DNA of 64,000 bases. Source: Sphingobacterium gobiense (GTDB lineage: Bacteria > Bacteroidota > Bacteroidia > Sphingobacteriales > Sphingobacteriaceae). The notes beneath the pieces were generated by a model, which searched no databases, was not told the DNA's origin, and was given only the letters and a program-made list of their open reading frames with translations. Position 1 is the stretch's first letter. Every line of letters starts with the position of its first letter. The position numbers were made by a program, and so were the translations under genes. Where the stretch lies: the NCBI RefSeq assembly GCF_002980575.1, contig NZ_PVBS01000002.1, forward strand, positions 868,001 through 932,000, given 5' to 3'. Of this stretch, positions 1 to 8,690 are shown piece by piece.

Positions 1-1
1 G

Positions 2-1897
2 GGTACATATAGTGTCCGTATTTTCAACCATAAGCTGTATCTCGGAACGTCCAATGGTTTGTATGTAACACCTTATAAAGGCAACGGCTTGGAAAACATA
101 GGAATGTCAGCGGCACGGTTTGAAAAGGTGCCTCATAGTGATGGGCAGATATGGTCTATCCAAGAGGTAAACGGACGGTTGTTGATTGGACATGAAGAGG
201 GGAGTTTTGAAGTGAGAGATGGTGATGTAAAACCTATCCATACAAACACAGGAATTTGGACGTATCAAGCGGCTTCCCGGGTTTCCCCATCTTCGAACGT
301 TGTGGTCGGTTCCTATTTGGGACTACGACATCTCTTATTCGACGGTCAGCATTTTGTGGATAATGGACATATAGACGGTTCAGACGAATCTTTAAGATTC
401 GTGTATTATGATGATAAAAACCACGTGGTATGGGTATCACACCCATATCGAGGCGTTTTTAAGTTATCCTTATCACCAGACTTTAAGAAAATCATTCGAC
501 AGAAACGATATGATGTTGCGGAAGGATTACCCGCTATACTGCACAATCATGTTTTTCATATTCGAAATGATATACTTGTTTCGACATCAAAAGGTGTATA
601 TATATACGATGCCGGACACGATGCTTTTATACCAGCACAACAGTATCAGGCGCTTGTTGATATGCCCATTCAGTACATGATGGAGGATAAGATGGGAAAT
701 GTATGGTTTGCCAGCAATAAGAGACTAGGCGTACTAGACTTTTCCCAGCCACTAGCAGAATCTCCGTATACGGTTTCTTATTTTCCGGAATTGAACGGAG
801 AAATATTGGGAGGGTTTGAATCGGTCTATGTGCATGACGCAGAAAATGTGTTTATAAGTGGACAAAAGGGGGGAATTTTACTTAACTATAAAGCCTATCA
901 GGAACGTGCATCTAAACCTAATATGCTGCTCCGTACGGTCAAAGCGTTTGATAGCGATAAGAAGGAGGAACTGTTGTTTGGGGGATATCGGTATCAAGAG
1001 ATTTCACGTAAAAAACTGCAGTATGCCTTTAATTCCCTTCAGTTTAACTTTAGTTCAACCATGTACGATCAACAGGATCAAGTAGAGTTCAGTTATATGT
1101 TGAAGGGGCTAGAGACAAAATGGTCAGCATGGAGCAACAGGAGTGAAAAAGAGTACACCAATCTGCCGGCAGGGACGTACGTTTTTAGCGTGAAATCCCG
1201 AAATGGGATGGGGAATGAATCAGAGGAACAGACATTTTCCTTTCGTGTTGCACCACCGTGGTATGCGCATCCGGTAAGCTATATATTGTACGGTGTGTTG
1301 TTCCTCGTATTTATTTTCTGGCTTTTGGGGATACAACGTAAGAAGCTAAAAGAAAGGCACCGGGATGAGCTTCATATACGACAATTGGAAATTGAGAAGA
1401 AAGAGAAAGAGGTTATCAAACTCCGTAATGAAAACCTCGAAGCAGAACTTGGATTCAAGGACAAAGAGTTGGCAAATTTAACCATGAATATCATACAGCG
1501 GGGTGAGGTGCTGAGTAAGATCAAAGACAATATTAACCAAACGATGAACCGCCTGGAAGATAAAGACGCGCAACAAAACTTTAAACAACTGATTCGACTT
1601 ATCCGGTCTGCGGAACGAACAAATGACGATTGGGAAAAATTTAATGCACATATCCACCATGCTAACGAAAATTTCTTCCTAAGGCTTAAACAGCAACATC
1701 CTGATCTCACCACAAATGAATTGAAATTATGCGCCTTGCTACGGATGAATCTCCTCTCCAAAGAAATTGCACAGCTTATGCATGTTACGGTCAAGGCTGT
1801 CGAAGTGAGTCGCTACCGCTTGCGGAAAAAATTGAAAATCGATTCCGAAGTAAACCTATATGACTATTTGATGCAGTACGCCAGAAGTGACGCGTGA
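2..1897 (+). CDS. Triple-tyrosine (Y_Y_Y) sensor with C-terminal HTH, 5'-partial
   Basis: The frame is open to the left window edge, so the start lies upstream; about 631 residues are visible. The order is a periplasmic beta-propeller region with repeated short WFAS/LGV-type strands, a Y_Y_Y domain (around bases 1030-1255), one membrane segment (around 1270-1330), a charged coiled coil (1340-1560) and a C-terminal LuxR-type helix-turn-helix (around 1715-1870). There is no histidine kinase, so this is a one-component membrane regulator related to the SusR/hybrid two-component sensors. The susC/susD/GH16 genes follow directly, so it probably senses an oligosaccharide of the locus and activates them. 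The domain order is seen; the ligand is inferred. Confidence 0.85.
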   Translation, partial: GTYSVRIFNHKLYLGTSNGLYVTPYKGNGLENIGMSAARFEKVPHSDGQIWSIQEVNGRLLIGHEEGSFEVRDGDVKPIHTNTGIWTYQAASRVSPSSNVVVGSYLGLRHLLFDGQHFVDNGHIDGSDESLRFVYYDDKNHVVWVSHPYRGVFKLSLSPDFKKIIRQKRYDVAEGLPAILHNHVFHIRNDILVSTSKGVYIYDAGHDAFIPAQQYQALVDMPIQYMMEDKMGNVWFASNKRLGVLDFSQPLAESPYTVSYFPELNGEILGGFESVYVHDAENVFISGQKGGILLNYKAYQERASKPNMLLRTVKAFDSDKKEELLFGGYRYQEISRKKLQYAFNSLQFNFSSTMYDQQDQVEFSYMLKGLETKWSAWSNRSEKEYTNLPAGTYVFSVKSRNGMGNESEEQTFSFRVAPPWYAHPVSYILYGVLFLVFIFWLLGIQRKKLKERHRDELHIRQLEIEKKEKEVIKLRNENLEAELGFKDKELANLTMNIIQRGEVLSKIKDNINQTMNRLEDKDAQQNFKQLIRLIRSAERTNDDWEKFNAHIHHANENFFLRLKQQHPDLTTNELKLCALLRMNLLSKEIAQLMHVTVKAVEVSRYRLRKKLKIDSEVNLYDYLMQYARSDA

Positions 1898-2066
1898 TAT
1901 ATCCGGCTAAATTATCGATTCTTTTCTATAAGTAGTTGGTAGATAGTCTGTTGATTTTCGTGTGTAGGGTTTTTGTAGGGGTGTTTATTCCTTTTTTACG
2001 TACAAAACAACTTTTTGTAGTGGTAATTGTAGTCACGAAAAAAATATACTTTATCGATTACAGCGC

Positions 2067-2074
2067 TACTTTTG
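2067..2074 (+). promoter_or_regulatory. Candidate -7 element for the SusC operon
   Basis: TACTTTTG fits the Bacteroidota TAnnTTTG -7 consensus, 75 bases before the susC start. No good TTG -33 element lies at the usual 19-21 base spacing, as expected for a promoter that depends on an activator such as the upstream HTH regulator. The match is weak on its own. Confidence 0.35.
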
Positions 2075-2148
2075 AACCATATTCTTTGCAACCACAGAGA
2101 ATCGGAGTGAACCAAAATTTTATAAACCATGTTAAATGATTTCAGCTT

Positions 2149-5100
2149 ATGAGAATTAGAATTTTACATGCATGTTTGCTGCTGTGTGTGTACTTTTCCC
2201 TAACGGAACTTACTGCGCAAACACGGCAAGTACGGGGACGGGTGACGTCCGCGACCAACCAAGAACCTTTGGCAGGAGTTACAGTCGCTGTCCGCGGAAG
2301 TTCAGTAGCCACAAGTACAGATGCTTCCGGATCCTATGTTATGGAAGTACCTGTTGAAGGAGCCACATTAATATTTAGGCAAGTGGGTATGTATGCGCTC
2401 GAAGTAAAAGTAGCTGCAGGGGAAACGTATAACGTACAGATGCAGGAAAATCGGGATGAACTCGAAGAAGTCGTTGTAGTAGGATACGGAACGCAAAAAA
2501 AGAGCGTTGTTACAGGCGCGATCAGCAGTGTGAAAGCCAGTGATCTCGAGACAATGCCTGTTACCCGTATTGAACAGTCCCTGCAAGGAAGAACTTCGGG
2601 TTTGACTATCGCTGCTAATTCGGGACAACCGGGCTCAGCAGCTACCATCCGTGTTCGGGGTATTACGACCTTCGGTAATAATAATCCGTTGTGGGTAGTT
2701 GACGGCGTTGTCGTCGATGCTGGGGGGATCAGTTACCTTAATCAATCGGATATCGAATCTATTGAAGTACTGAAAGACGCGTCTTCACAGGCGATTTATG
2801 GTGCACGGGCAGCCGCGGGCGTTATCTTGGTAACAACTAAGAAAGGTGCTATAGGTACCCCTAGAATTAATTACAATACCTTTTTAGGTACCTCGGCACC
2901 GGCACGAAAACTAAGTTTATTGAATGCCGCCGAATATGCTACGCTACGCAACGAGTCGGCGATAGCAGCAGGGGGAACGCCTAGATTCAGTGATCCACTA
3001 TCATTGGGCGAAGGCACAGACTGGCAAGAACAAATTTTCAATAATAGCGCTTTTCGGCAGAATCATGAATTGAGTGTAAGCGGTGGAAATGATGTATCTA
3101 CGTTTTATAGCTCCTTTGGCTACCTGTCTCAAGAAGGGATTGTAGCTTCAGAAATTTCGAACTATAAGCGGGTAAACATTCGTCTAAACTCGGAGCACAA
3201 AATTGCAAAATGGCTGACTTTAGGACAGAACCTGGGTTATTCCCATGAGCGAAGCCAAGGAATCGGAAATACCAACAGTGAATATGGTGGTCCCCTTTCG
3301 TCGGCTATCAACCTTGATCCCGTTACGCCCGTCATAGAAACCGATCCAGATGTCTTAAATGATACGGATAGGCCGTATCTTACAGAAGCGGTGCCAAGAG
3401 ATGCATTCGGTAACCCCTACGGAATATCTACCCTGGTATTGCAGGAATTGACAAACCCGCTGGCGTATATGCAAACCCGATTGGGCAACCATGGGTGGTC
3501 GGATAATATTGTTGGGAATGTATATGGAGAAATCAGCCCCTTGGAAGGGTTGAAAATACGGTCTGCATTGGGTTCGAAGCTATCATTCTGGGGCGACGAG
3601 AACTTTACACCCGTTCATTACCTGAATAGCCTAGTCAAAAGAGATGAAAATAGTTTTGGTCGTGCGAACCATAGGGGTTTCGATTGGAATTTGGAAAATA
3701 CGATTTCCTATACCCGTGATATCGAAGGACATAATTTTACCGTATTGCTAGGGCAGGGAGCGTATTATGACAATCGGGCTAGAGGCCTTTATGTAACCTA
3801 TTTCGGTCTGCCAGTCAATAATTATGAAGATGCGTCTCTCAATTACAACCTACCGTCCGACCAACGGGAGGCAACGGGATACGAAGATGTTGGACATACG
3901 GTATCATCTTTATTTGCCCGTATCAATTATAACTACAGAGAAAAGTACTTGTTGGAGGGACTGGTGCGTCGTGATGGATCTTCACGCTTTGGGTCCAATA
4001 ATAAATATGGTGTTTTTCCTTCCTTTTCATTGGGATGGGTCGCCAGTCGGGAAGATTTTCTAGCCGGCAATCCTTATATCAATATGTTGAAGATTAGGGG
4101 AGGCTACGGTGTAGTGGGTATAGATAACATCGGTGATTTTGCCTATCTTTCAACAGTCAGCGGCGGAAGAAATTACACTATTGGTACAGGCGACATGCCG
4201 ACCATAGGCTATAGCCCAAATGCACCCTCCAATCCAGACTTGCGATGGGAGCAAACAAGCCAAGCGAATATCGGATTGGAGGCGACTGTCCTCAAAAAGT
4301 TCAGTGTGACCTTTGACTGGTATAAAAAGGTGACTACCGGTATTTTACAGAATCCCCGTATTCCATTTTATGTAGGCGCTATTGGAAATCCCGCTGCAAA
4401 TGTAGCGGATATGGAAAACACAGGTGTGGAATTGGAACTGGGGTATAACGATAAGATAGGGGAGGTTCAATTTTCGCTGAACGGAAATGTGTCTTATTTA
4501 AAAAATAAGGTAACCGATATAGGCGCAGGCGTAAGCTTTTTAAGCGGGGAGCGGTTTCAGGCATCCAGTTATGAGATTACGCGAACTATTGTCGGCCAAG
4601 CCTATAATTCCTTTTATGGCTTCCAAACTGCTGGGATATTTCAAAACGAAGCCGAAGTTGATGCATATACTAACAGTGAAGGCAATTTGATCCAACCCAA
4701 TGCACGTCCGGGTGATTTTAGATGGGAAGATATCAATGGCGATGGTGTTATCAATGAGAATGATCGCACTTTTATCGGCGATCCGACACCCAACTGGTCG
4801 TTCGGTTTCACATTAAACCTGGCATGGAAAAATTTAGATGCTGTAATTTTCGGGCAAGGTGTTGCAGGAAACAAAGTTTTTCAAGGTTTACGCCGATTGG
4901 ACGTGAACAACGCCAACTATTCAAAGCGTGCTTTAGGTCGCTGGACAGGGGAGGGATCTTCCGCTGATTTTCCACGCCTAACGGATGCAGATAATAACAA
5001 CAATTTCACGAATCCATCCGATTTCTATTTGGAGGATGGTAGTTATTTCCGTTTTAAAACGGTGCAGTTGGGTTATACCTTGCCAACGGATTGGACACAG

Positions 5101-5268
5101 CGTATCAAATTGCAAAAGGCAAGGATATATGTCATGGCGGAAAACTTGCTGACCTTTACCCGGTACTCCGGTTTTGACCCGGAAATCGGTGGCGACGTCA
5201 TGAGTATTGACCGGGGTATTTATCCACAAGCACGGTCGTTTATGTTTGGGCTTAATGTTGCATTTTAA
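2149..5268 (+). CDS. SusC/RagA-family TonB-linked outer-membrane receptor
   Basis: This 1039-residue protein has a Sec signal peptide ending near LTAQ, then a carboxypeptidase-regulatory-like beta-sandwich (about residues 27-100), a TonB-box-like stretch (EEVVVVGYGTQKK), a plug domain and a 22-strand barrel ending in an aromatic residue (NVAF). SusC proteins import oligosaccharides through the outer membrane using TonB energy, with SusD as lid. Only 11 bases separate it from the susD-like gene, so they are cotranscribed. The substrate is not readable from this protein; the GH16 gene downstream points to a beta-glucan. Confidence 0.95.
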   Translation: MRIRILHACLLLCVYFSLTELTAQTRQVRGRVTSATNQEPLAGVTVAVRGSSVATSTDASGSYVMEVPVEGATLIFRQVGMYALEVKVAAGETYNVQMQENRDELEEVVVVGYGTQKKSVVTGAISSVKASDLETMPVTRIEQSLQGRTSGLTIAANSGQPGSAATIRVRGITTFGNNNPLWVVDGVVVDAGGISYLNQSDIESIEVLKDASSQAIYGARAAAGVILVTTKKGAIGTPRINYNTFLGTSAPARKLSLLNAAEYATLRNESAIAAGGTPRFSDPLSLGEGTDWQEQIFNNSAFRQNHELSVSGGNDVSTFYSSFGYLSQEGIVASEISNYKRVNIRLNSEHKIAKWLTLGQNLGYSHERSQGIGNTNSEYGGPLSSAINLDPVTPVIETDPDVLNDTDRPYLTEAVPRDAFGNPYGISTLVLQELTNPLAYMQTRLGNHGWSDNIVGNVYGEISPLEGLKIRSALGSKLSFWGDENFTPVHYLNSLVKRDENSFGRANHRGFDWNLENTISYTRDIEGHNFTVLLGQGAYYDNRARGLYVTYFGLPVNNYEDASLNYNLPSDQREATGYEDVGHTVSSLFARINYNYREKYLLEGLVRRDGSSRFGSNNKYGVFPSFSLGWVASREDFLAGNPYINMLKIRGGYGVVGIDNIGDFAYLSTVSGGRNYTIGTGDMPTIGYSPNAPSNPDLRWEQTSQANIGLEATVLKKFSVTFDWYKKVTTGILQNPRIPFYVGAIGNPAANVADMENTGVELELGYNDKIGEVQFSLNGNVSYLKNKVTDIGAGVSFLSGERFQASSYEITRTIVGQAYNSFYGFQTAGIFQNEAEVDAYTNSEGNLIQPNARPGDFRWEDINGDGVINENDRTFIGDPTPNWSFGFTLNLAWKNLDAVIFGQGVAGNKVFQGLRRLDVNNANYSKRALGRWTGEGSSADFPRLTDADNNNNFTNPSDFYLEDGSYFRFKTVQLGYTLPTDWTQRIKLQKARIYVMAENLLTFTRYSGFDPEIGGDVMSIDRGIYPQARSFMFGLNVAF

Positions 5269-5279
5269 ATAACGTTACA

Positions 5280-6803
5280 ATGAAACGATATATCAAAGTA
5301 TTTACCGCCATAGCAAGTCTTTCTTTTCTCGGTCTGCAATCCTGTTCAGACAGCTTTTTAGAATTGAAACCGCGTGGAACGGATTTGGAGGAGAATTATT
5401 ATAAAAACAGGCAGGAAGCCTACAATGGTTTGGTGGCCATCTACGATGTGGTAGGATATCAGGCGTCCAACTACACCACAAAAATATTAACCACGTCGGC
5501 AGCTTCTGACGACCACTATGCAGGGGGAGGAGGTTCATCTGATCTTCCACATCTTCAGGCGTGGTCGAATTATTCGCTTACGCCGGCGGTAGGGCCGCAG
5601 GAAGATCTTTGGCAACGAAATTATATGGGCATTATGCGTGCCAATGTGTTGTTGCAAAAATTACCAGATATTCCGATGGACGAACAGGAAAAAGCGAGGT
5701 TCACGGCTGAATCGAAAGCATTGAGAGCTTATTTTTATTTCGATCTCATTCGCTATTTCCGTAATATCCCGTTAATCGAAGTGCCGTTAGCAGGAGATGA
5801 GATATATCAGGTAACGCAAGCCAATCCTGCCGATGTATATGCATTGATGGAGAAAGACTTGAATGAAGCGATACCTGATCTCCCATCAACCGTCTCGCGT
5901 GAGAAAGAAGCAGGAAGGTTTTCTCAAGGTACGGCTAAGGCCATTTTGGGAAAAGTATATCTGCAGCAGGAAAAATTTACCCAAGCCGCAGCGGAACTTG
6001 CCGACGTGAACGGAACACCCGGCCAAAGTAGCCAATATGGCTACCGGCTATTGGACAATTATCGAGACATCTTCCAAGTTGAGAATAAATTCAATACCGA
6101 ATCTATCCTAGAAATTTCATTTACCAATACGTCCGTCGGGATTTGGGATTGTATCCAATGTACCGAAGGGAACATCCTGAACATCATGGCAGGTCCACGT
6201 AGTTACGGACAAGGCGCAGGAGCGCCGGATTATGTGGCCGGCTGGGGGTTTTTACCGATAACACAAAATTTGGCAGATGTGATGCGGAATGATCCGCGAT
6301 ACCCCTATACGATCATTGATATGAACCAACTGGTAGCGGAAGGAAAGGCATCTTATACGCCGGGTTACATGGATACGGGCTATTTTCTAGAAAAATATGC
6401 CGGTAGGGAATCTAATCGTTGGACTGGTGCGGGCACATATGAACTCAATTTTCCACAAAACATTTTGGAAATCCGATTGGCAGATACCTATCTGCTTGAA
6501 GCGGAAGCCTTAGTAAGAGGAGGAGGCGATGCCACGCGAGCGGCGGCGCTCTTAAATGCGGTGCGCGCTCGGGTGGGACTAGCTGCTATATCAGCTACTT
6601 TCGAAAACATCAAACGTGAACGTAGATTGGAACTAGCGGGTGAAGGACATCGTTGGTTTGATCTTATACGTTGGGGAGATGCTCCGACAGTACTCGGAGA
6701 CCGAGGCTTTGTCGCGGGTAAACACGAGGTATTGCCTATTCCGTTGTTGGAGTTGGATAATACCCTATTGGAACAAAATAAAGAATACGGTGGAACAAAA
6801 TAA
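5280..6803 (+). CDS. RagB/SusD-family nutrient-binding outer-membrane lipoprotein
   Basis: This 507-residue lipoprotein has lipobox LQSC with Cys22 as the lipidation site. The SusD-typical start DSFLELKPRGT, an alpha-helical TPR-like core and the C-terminal motif RRLELAGEGHRWFDLIRWG are all present. It should sit on the cell surface and cap the SusC barrel encoded just upstream, binding the glycan before import. It continues the susC operon, and the next lipoprotein gene starts 11 bases later. The length is normal for the family. Confidence 0.95.
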   Translation: MKRYIKVFTAIASLSFLGLQSCSDSFLELKPRGTDLEENYYKNRQEAYNGLVAIYDVVGYQASNYTTKILTTSAASDDHYAGGGGSSDLPHLQAWSNYSLTPAVGPQEDLWQRNYMGIMRANVLLQKLPDIPMDEQEKARFTAESKALRAYFYFDLIRYFRNIPLIEVPLAGDEIYQVTQANPADVYALMEKDLNEAIPDLPSTVSREKEAGRFSQGTAKAILGKVYLQQEKFTQAAAELADVNGTPGQSSQYGYRLLDNYRDIFQVENKFNTESILEISFTNTSVGIWDCIQCTEGNILNIMAGPRSYGQGAGAPDYVAGWGFLPITQNLADVMRNDPRYPYTIIDMNQLVAEGKASYTPGYMDTGYFLEKYAGRESNRWTGAGTYELNFPQNILEIRLADTYLLEAEALVRGGGDATRAAALLNAVRARVGLAAISATFENIKRERRLELAGEGHRWFDLIRWGDAPTVLGDRGFVAGKHEVLPIPLLELDNTLLEQNKEYGGTK

Positions 6804-6814
6804 GAAATGATATC

Positions 6815-7744
6815 ATGATAATCGATTATAAAGTATTAACGAAAGTGAAAATCTGGAGTGCTTTGCTCCTGCTGTTCTTCGTGCAATCCTGTCAGATTGA
6901 AGGTGATAACTTATCGCTGAGTGGTTTACCACAGCCCGATTTTGATGCTGAGGAGATAGGCCCAGGACGTATTAAACTGATAAATAAAACCAGCACACCA
7001 ACCATTGCGAGATGGACGGTGATGAGTAGCGGACAGAAACTGGAAGGAGATGTGGTGGAGATTAATTTAATTTTTGAAGGCTCGTATGACGTGAAGTTAG
7101 ATGTGGCAGGACAAGGAGGGATGGCGAGTGTCACCAAAACAGTATCGGTCTCTGCGGACGATCCACAGGCGTGCAGCGATGATAAATTACTAGGCTTTCT
7201 AGCTAGTTGTACACAGAAAACATGGAGACTAAATCCAGAAGCAGGGGCGTTTAAGGTAGGGCCAGGGCCAGATAATGGTGAATGGTGGAGCAGTAGTATG
7301 GCAGATATCGCTACCAGATCTTGTGAATTTAATGATGAATTTACCTTTTCTTTTAATGCCGAAGGCACATTTGTTTATGACAATAAAGGTGATTTTTTTG
7401 CCGATGGCTACCTTGGGAATAAAACGGCAGGTTGCGAGCCTGCCAGCAATCTGAAAGGAGAGCAGCTACTTTGGAATTCTGGAACATTTCAGTTCGGTGT
7501 CGTAGAAGGAACAGGTATAAAGAAATTAGGGCAGCTTCGCTTAATGGGCAAAGGCGCACATATCGGTGTAAAGAAAGCGCACAACGGCGGCGAAACAGAT
7601 ACAGGTCCTGTAAGGGATTATGTATTATACGATATTTTGGATATGCAGAAAGATGTGAACGGACAGGGGTACGACTTATTGAAAATTGGGGTCAATATCG
7701 GAGGCGATGGTTGGTGGACATTTACATTAAGATCCTTTAAGTGA
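6815..7744 (+). CDS. PKD-domain lipoprotein, probable surface glycan-binding protein
   Basis: This 309-residue lipoprotein has lipobox VQSC with lipidated Cys26. An Ig/PKD-like domain follows at about residues 40-112 (WTVMSSGQ ... GSYDVKLDVAG). The C-terminal part is rich in Trp and Gly (WRLNPEAGAF, GEWWSSSM, GDGWWTFTLRSF), as in the carbohydrate-binding lipoproteins that occupy this third position in laminarin loci. It has no catalytic motif. By position between susD and the GH16 gene it is inferred to hold the glycan at the surface. The fold and role of the C-terminal half are inference. Confidence 0.75.
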   Translation: MIIDYKVLTKVKIWSALLLLFFVQSCQIEGDNLSLSGLPQPDFDAEEIGPGRIKLINKTSTPTIARWTVMSSGQKLEGDVVEINLIFEGSYDVKLDVAGQGGMASVTKTVSVSADDPQACSDDKLLGFLASCTQKTWRLNPEAGAFKVGPGPDNGEWWSSSMADIATRSCEFNDEFTFSFNAEGTFVYDNKGDFFADGYLGNKTAGCEPASNLKGEQLLWNSGTFQFGVVEGTGIKKLGQLRLMGKGAHIGVKKAHNGGETDTGPVRDYVLYDILDMQKDVNGQGYDLLKIGVNIGGDGWWTFTLRSFK

Positions 7745-7780
7745 TATGATAATTTGAAACAATCCTTTGATTAAATTAAA

Positions 7781-8629
7781 ATGAAAAAAAATATGAATTT
7801 TTGGCTAATACCTTTTGCAGTCCTGTTGTCGTGTTCTGAAAAGTCGTACGTGAACAATATCGTGATTCCCGAACCTCCAGCACCAAAGGAATATGAGTTT
7901 TCGAGTACACCGTCTTGGGCCGACGAGTTTGATTACGAAGGGCTTCCAGATACGGATAAATGGAGCTACGATATAGGAGGGAGCGGCTGGGGAAATAATG
8001 AGTTACAATATTATACAGAAGCGCGTTCGGAAAATGTGCAAGTAGCAGATGGCCTATTGACGATCACCGCCCGTAAAGAAGCTTACGAAGGTAGCGGATA
8101 TACGTCCACGCGCTTGATAAGCAAAGGAAAGGGTGATTTTCTCTATGGCCGATTTGAAGTGAAAGCCAAAGTGCCGCAGGGCCGTGGAACTTGGCCGGCA
8201 GCATGGATGTTACCTACTGAGTGGACCTATGGGGATTGGCCGGCATCGGGCGAGATTGACATTCTGGAGCACGTAGGATATGATCAAGACGTCGTGCATA
8301 TCAGCGTGCATACGGAAGCTTATAACCATTCCATCGGCACACAGAAGACGGCTTTTAAGAAGATACAAAATGCGACGACCGAGTTTCATATCTTCCGAGT
8401 GGATTGGACGCCAACCTATATCCGCGGTTTTGTAGATGATGTCCAATTATTTAACTTCCCCAACGAAGGGACTGGGTATGGAGCTTGGCCTTTTGATCAG
8501 AAGTTCCATTGGCTGTTGAATCTAGCTGTTGGTGGCGACTGGGGCGGGCAGCAGGGCATCGACGATGAAGCGTTCCCTGCTCGATATCAGGTTGATTATG
8601 TACGCGTTTACGATTTGCTGAATCCATAA
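7781..8629 (+). CDS. GH16-family endo-beta-glucanase (laminarinase type) lipoprotein
   Basis: This 282-residue protein has lipobox LLSC with Cys18. The GH16 fold fills residues 45-280, with the catalytic signature EIDILE (E158, D160, E163), the beta-bulge form of ExDxxE found in beta-1,3-glucanases. Other family marks are WSYDIGGSGWGNNELQYY, the YGRFEVKAK strand and the C-terminal YVRVYD. It would cut beta-1,3 or mixed-linked glucan at the surface to feed the SusC/SusD pair. It is the only glycoside hydrolase in the locus, so a second enzyme for the oligosaccharides must lie elsewhere. Exact linkage specificity is not settled by sequence. Confidence 0.92.
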   Translation: MKKNMNFWLIPFAVLLSCSEKSYVNNIVIPEPPAPKEYEFSSTPSWADEFDYEGLPDTDKWSYDIGGSGWGNNELQYYTEARSENVQVADGLLTITARKEAYEGSGYTSTRLISKGKGDFLYGRFEVKAKVPQGRGTWPAAWMLPTEWTYGDWPASGEIDILEHVGYDQDVVHISVHTEAYNHSIGTQKTAFKKIQNATTEFHIFRVDWTPTYIRGFVDDVQLFNFPNEGTGYGAWPFDQKFHWLLNLAVGGDWGGQQGIDDEAFPARYQVDYVRVYDLLNP

Positions 8630-8690
8630 GGGAAGAGGATATATACTTTTCAGAAAAAATACCCTATTTTTAGAACGGAAATAGATTGGT

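Noticed and set aside
1372..1794. 140-codon minus-strand frame
   Set aside because: Antisense to the coiled coil and HTH of the sensor, Ser/Cys/Arg-rich, typical of a shadow frame.
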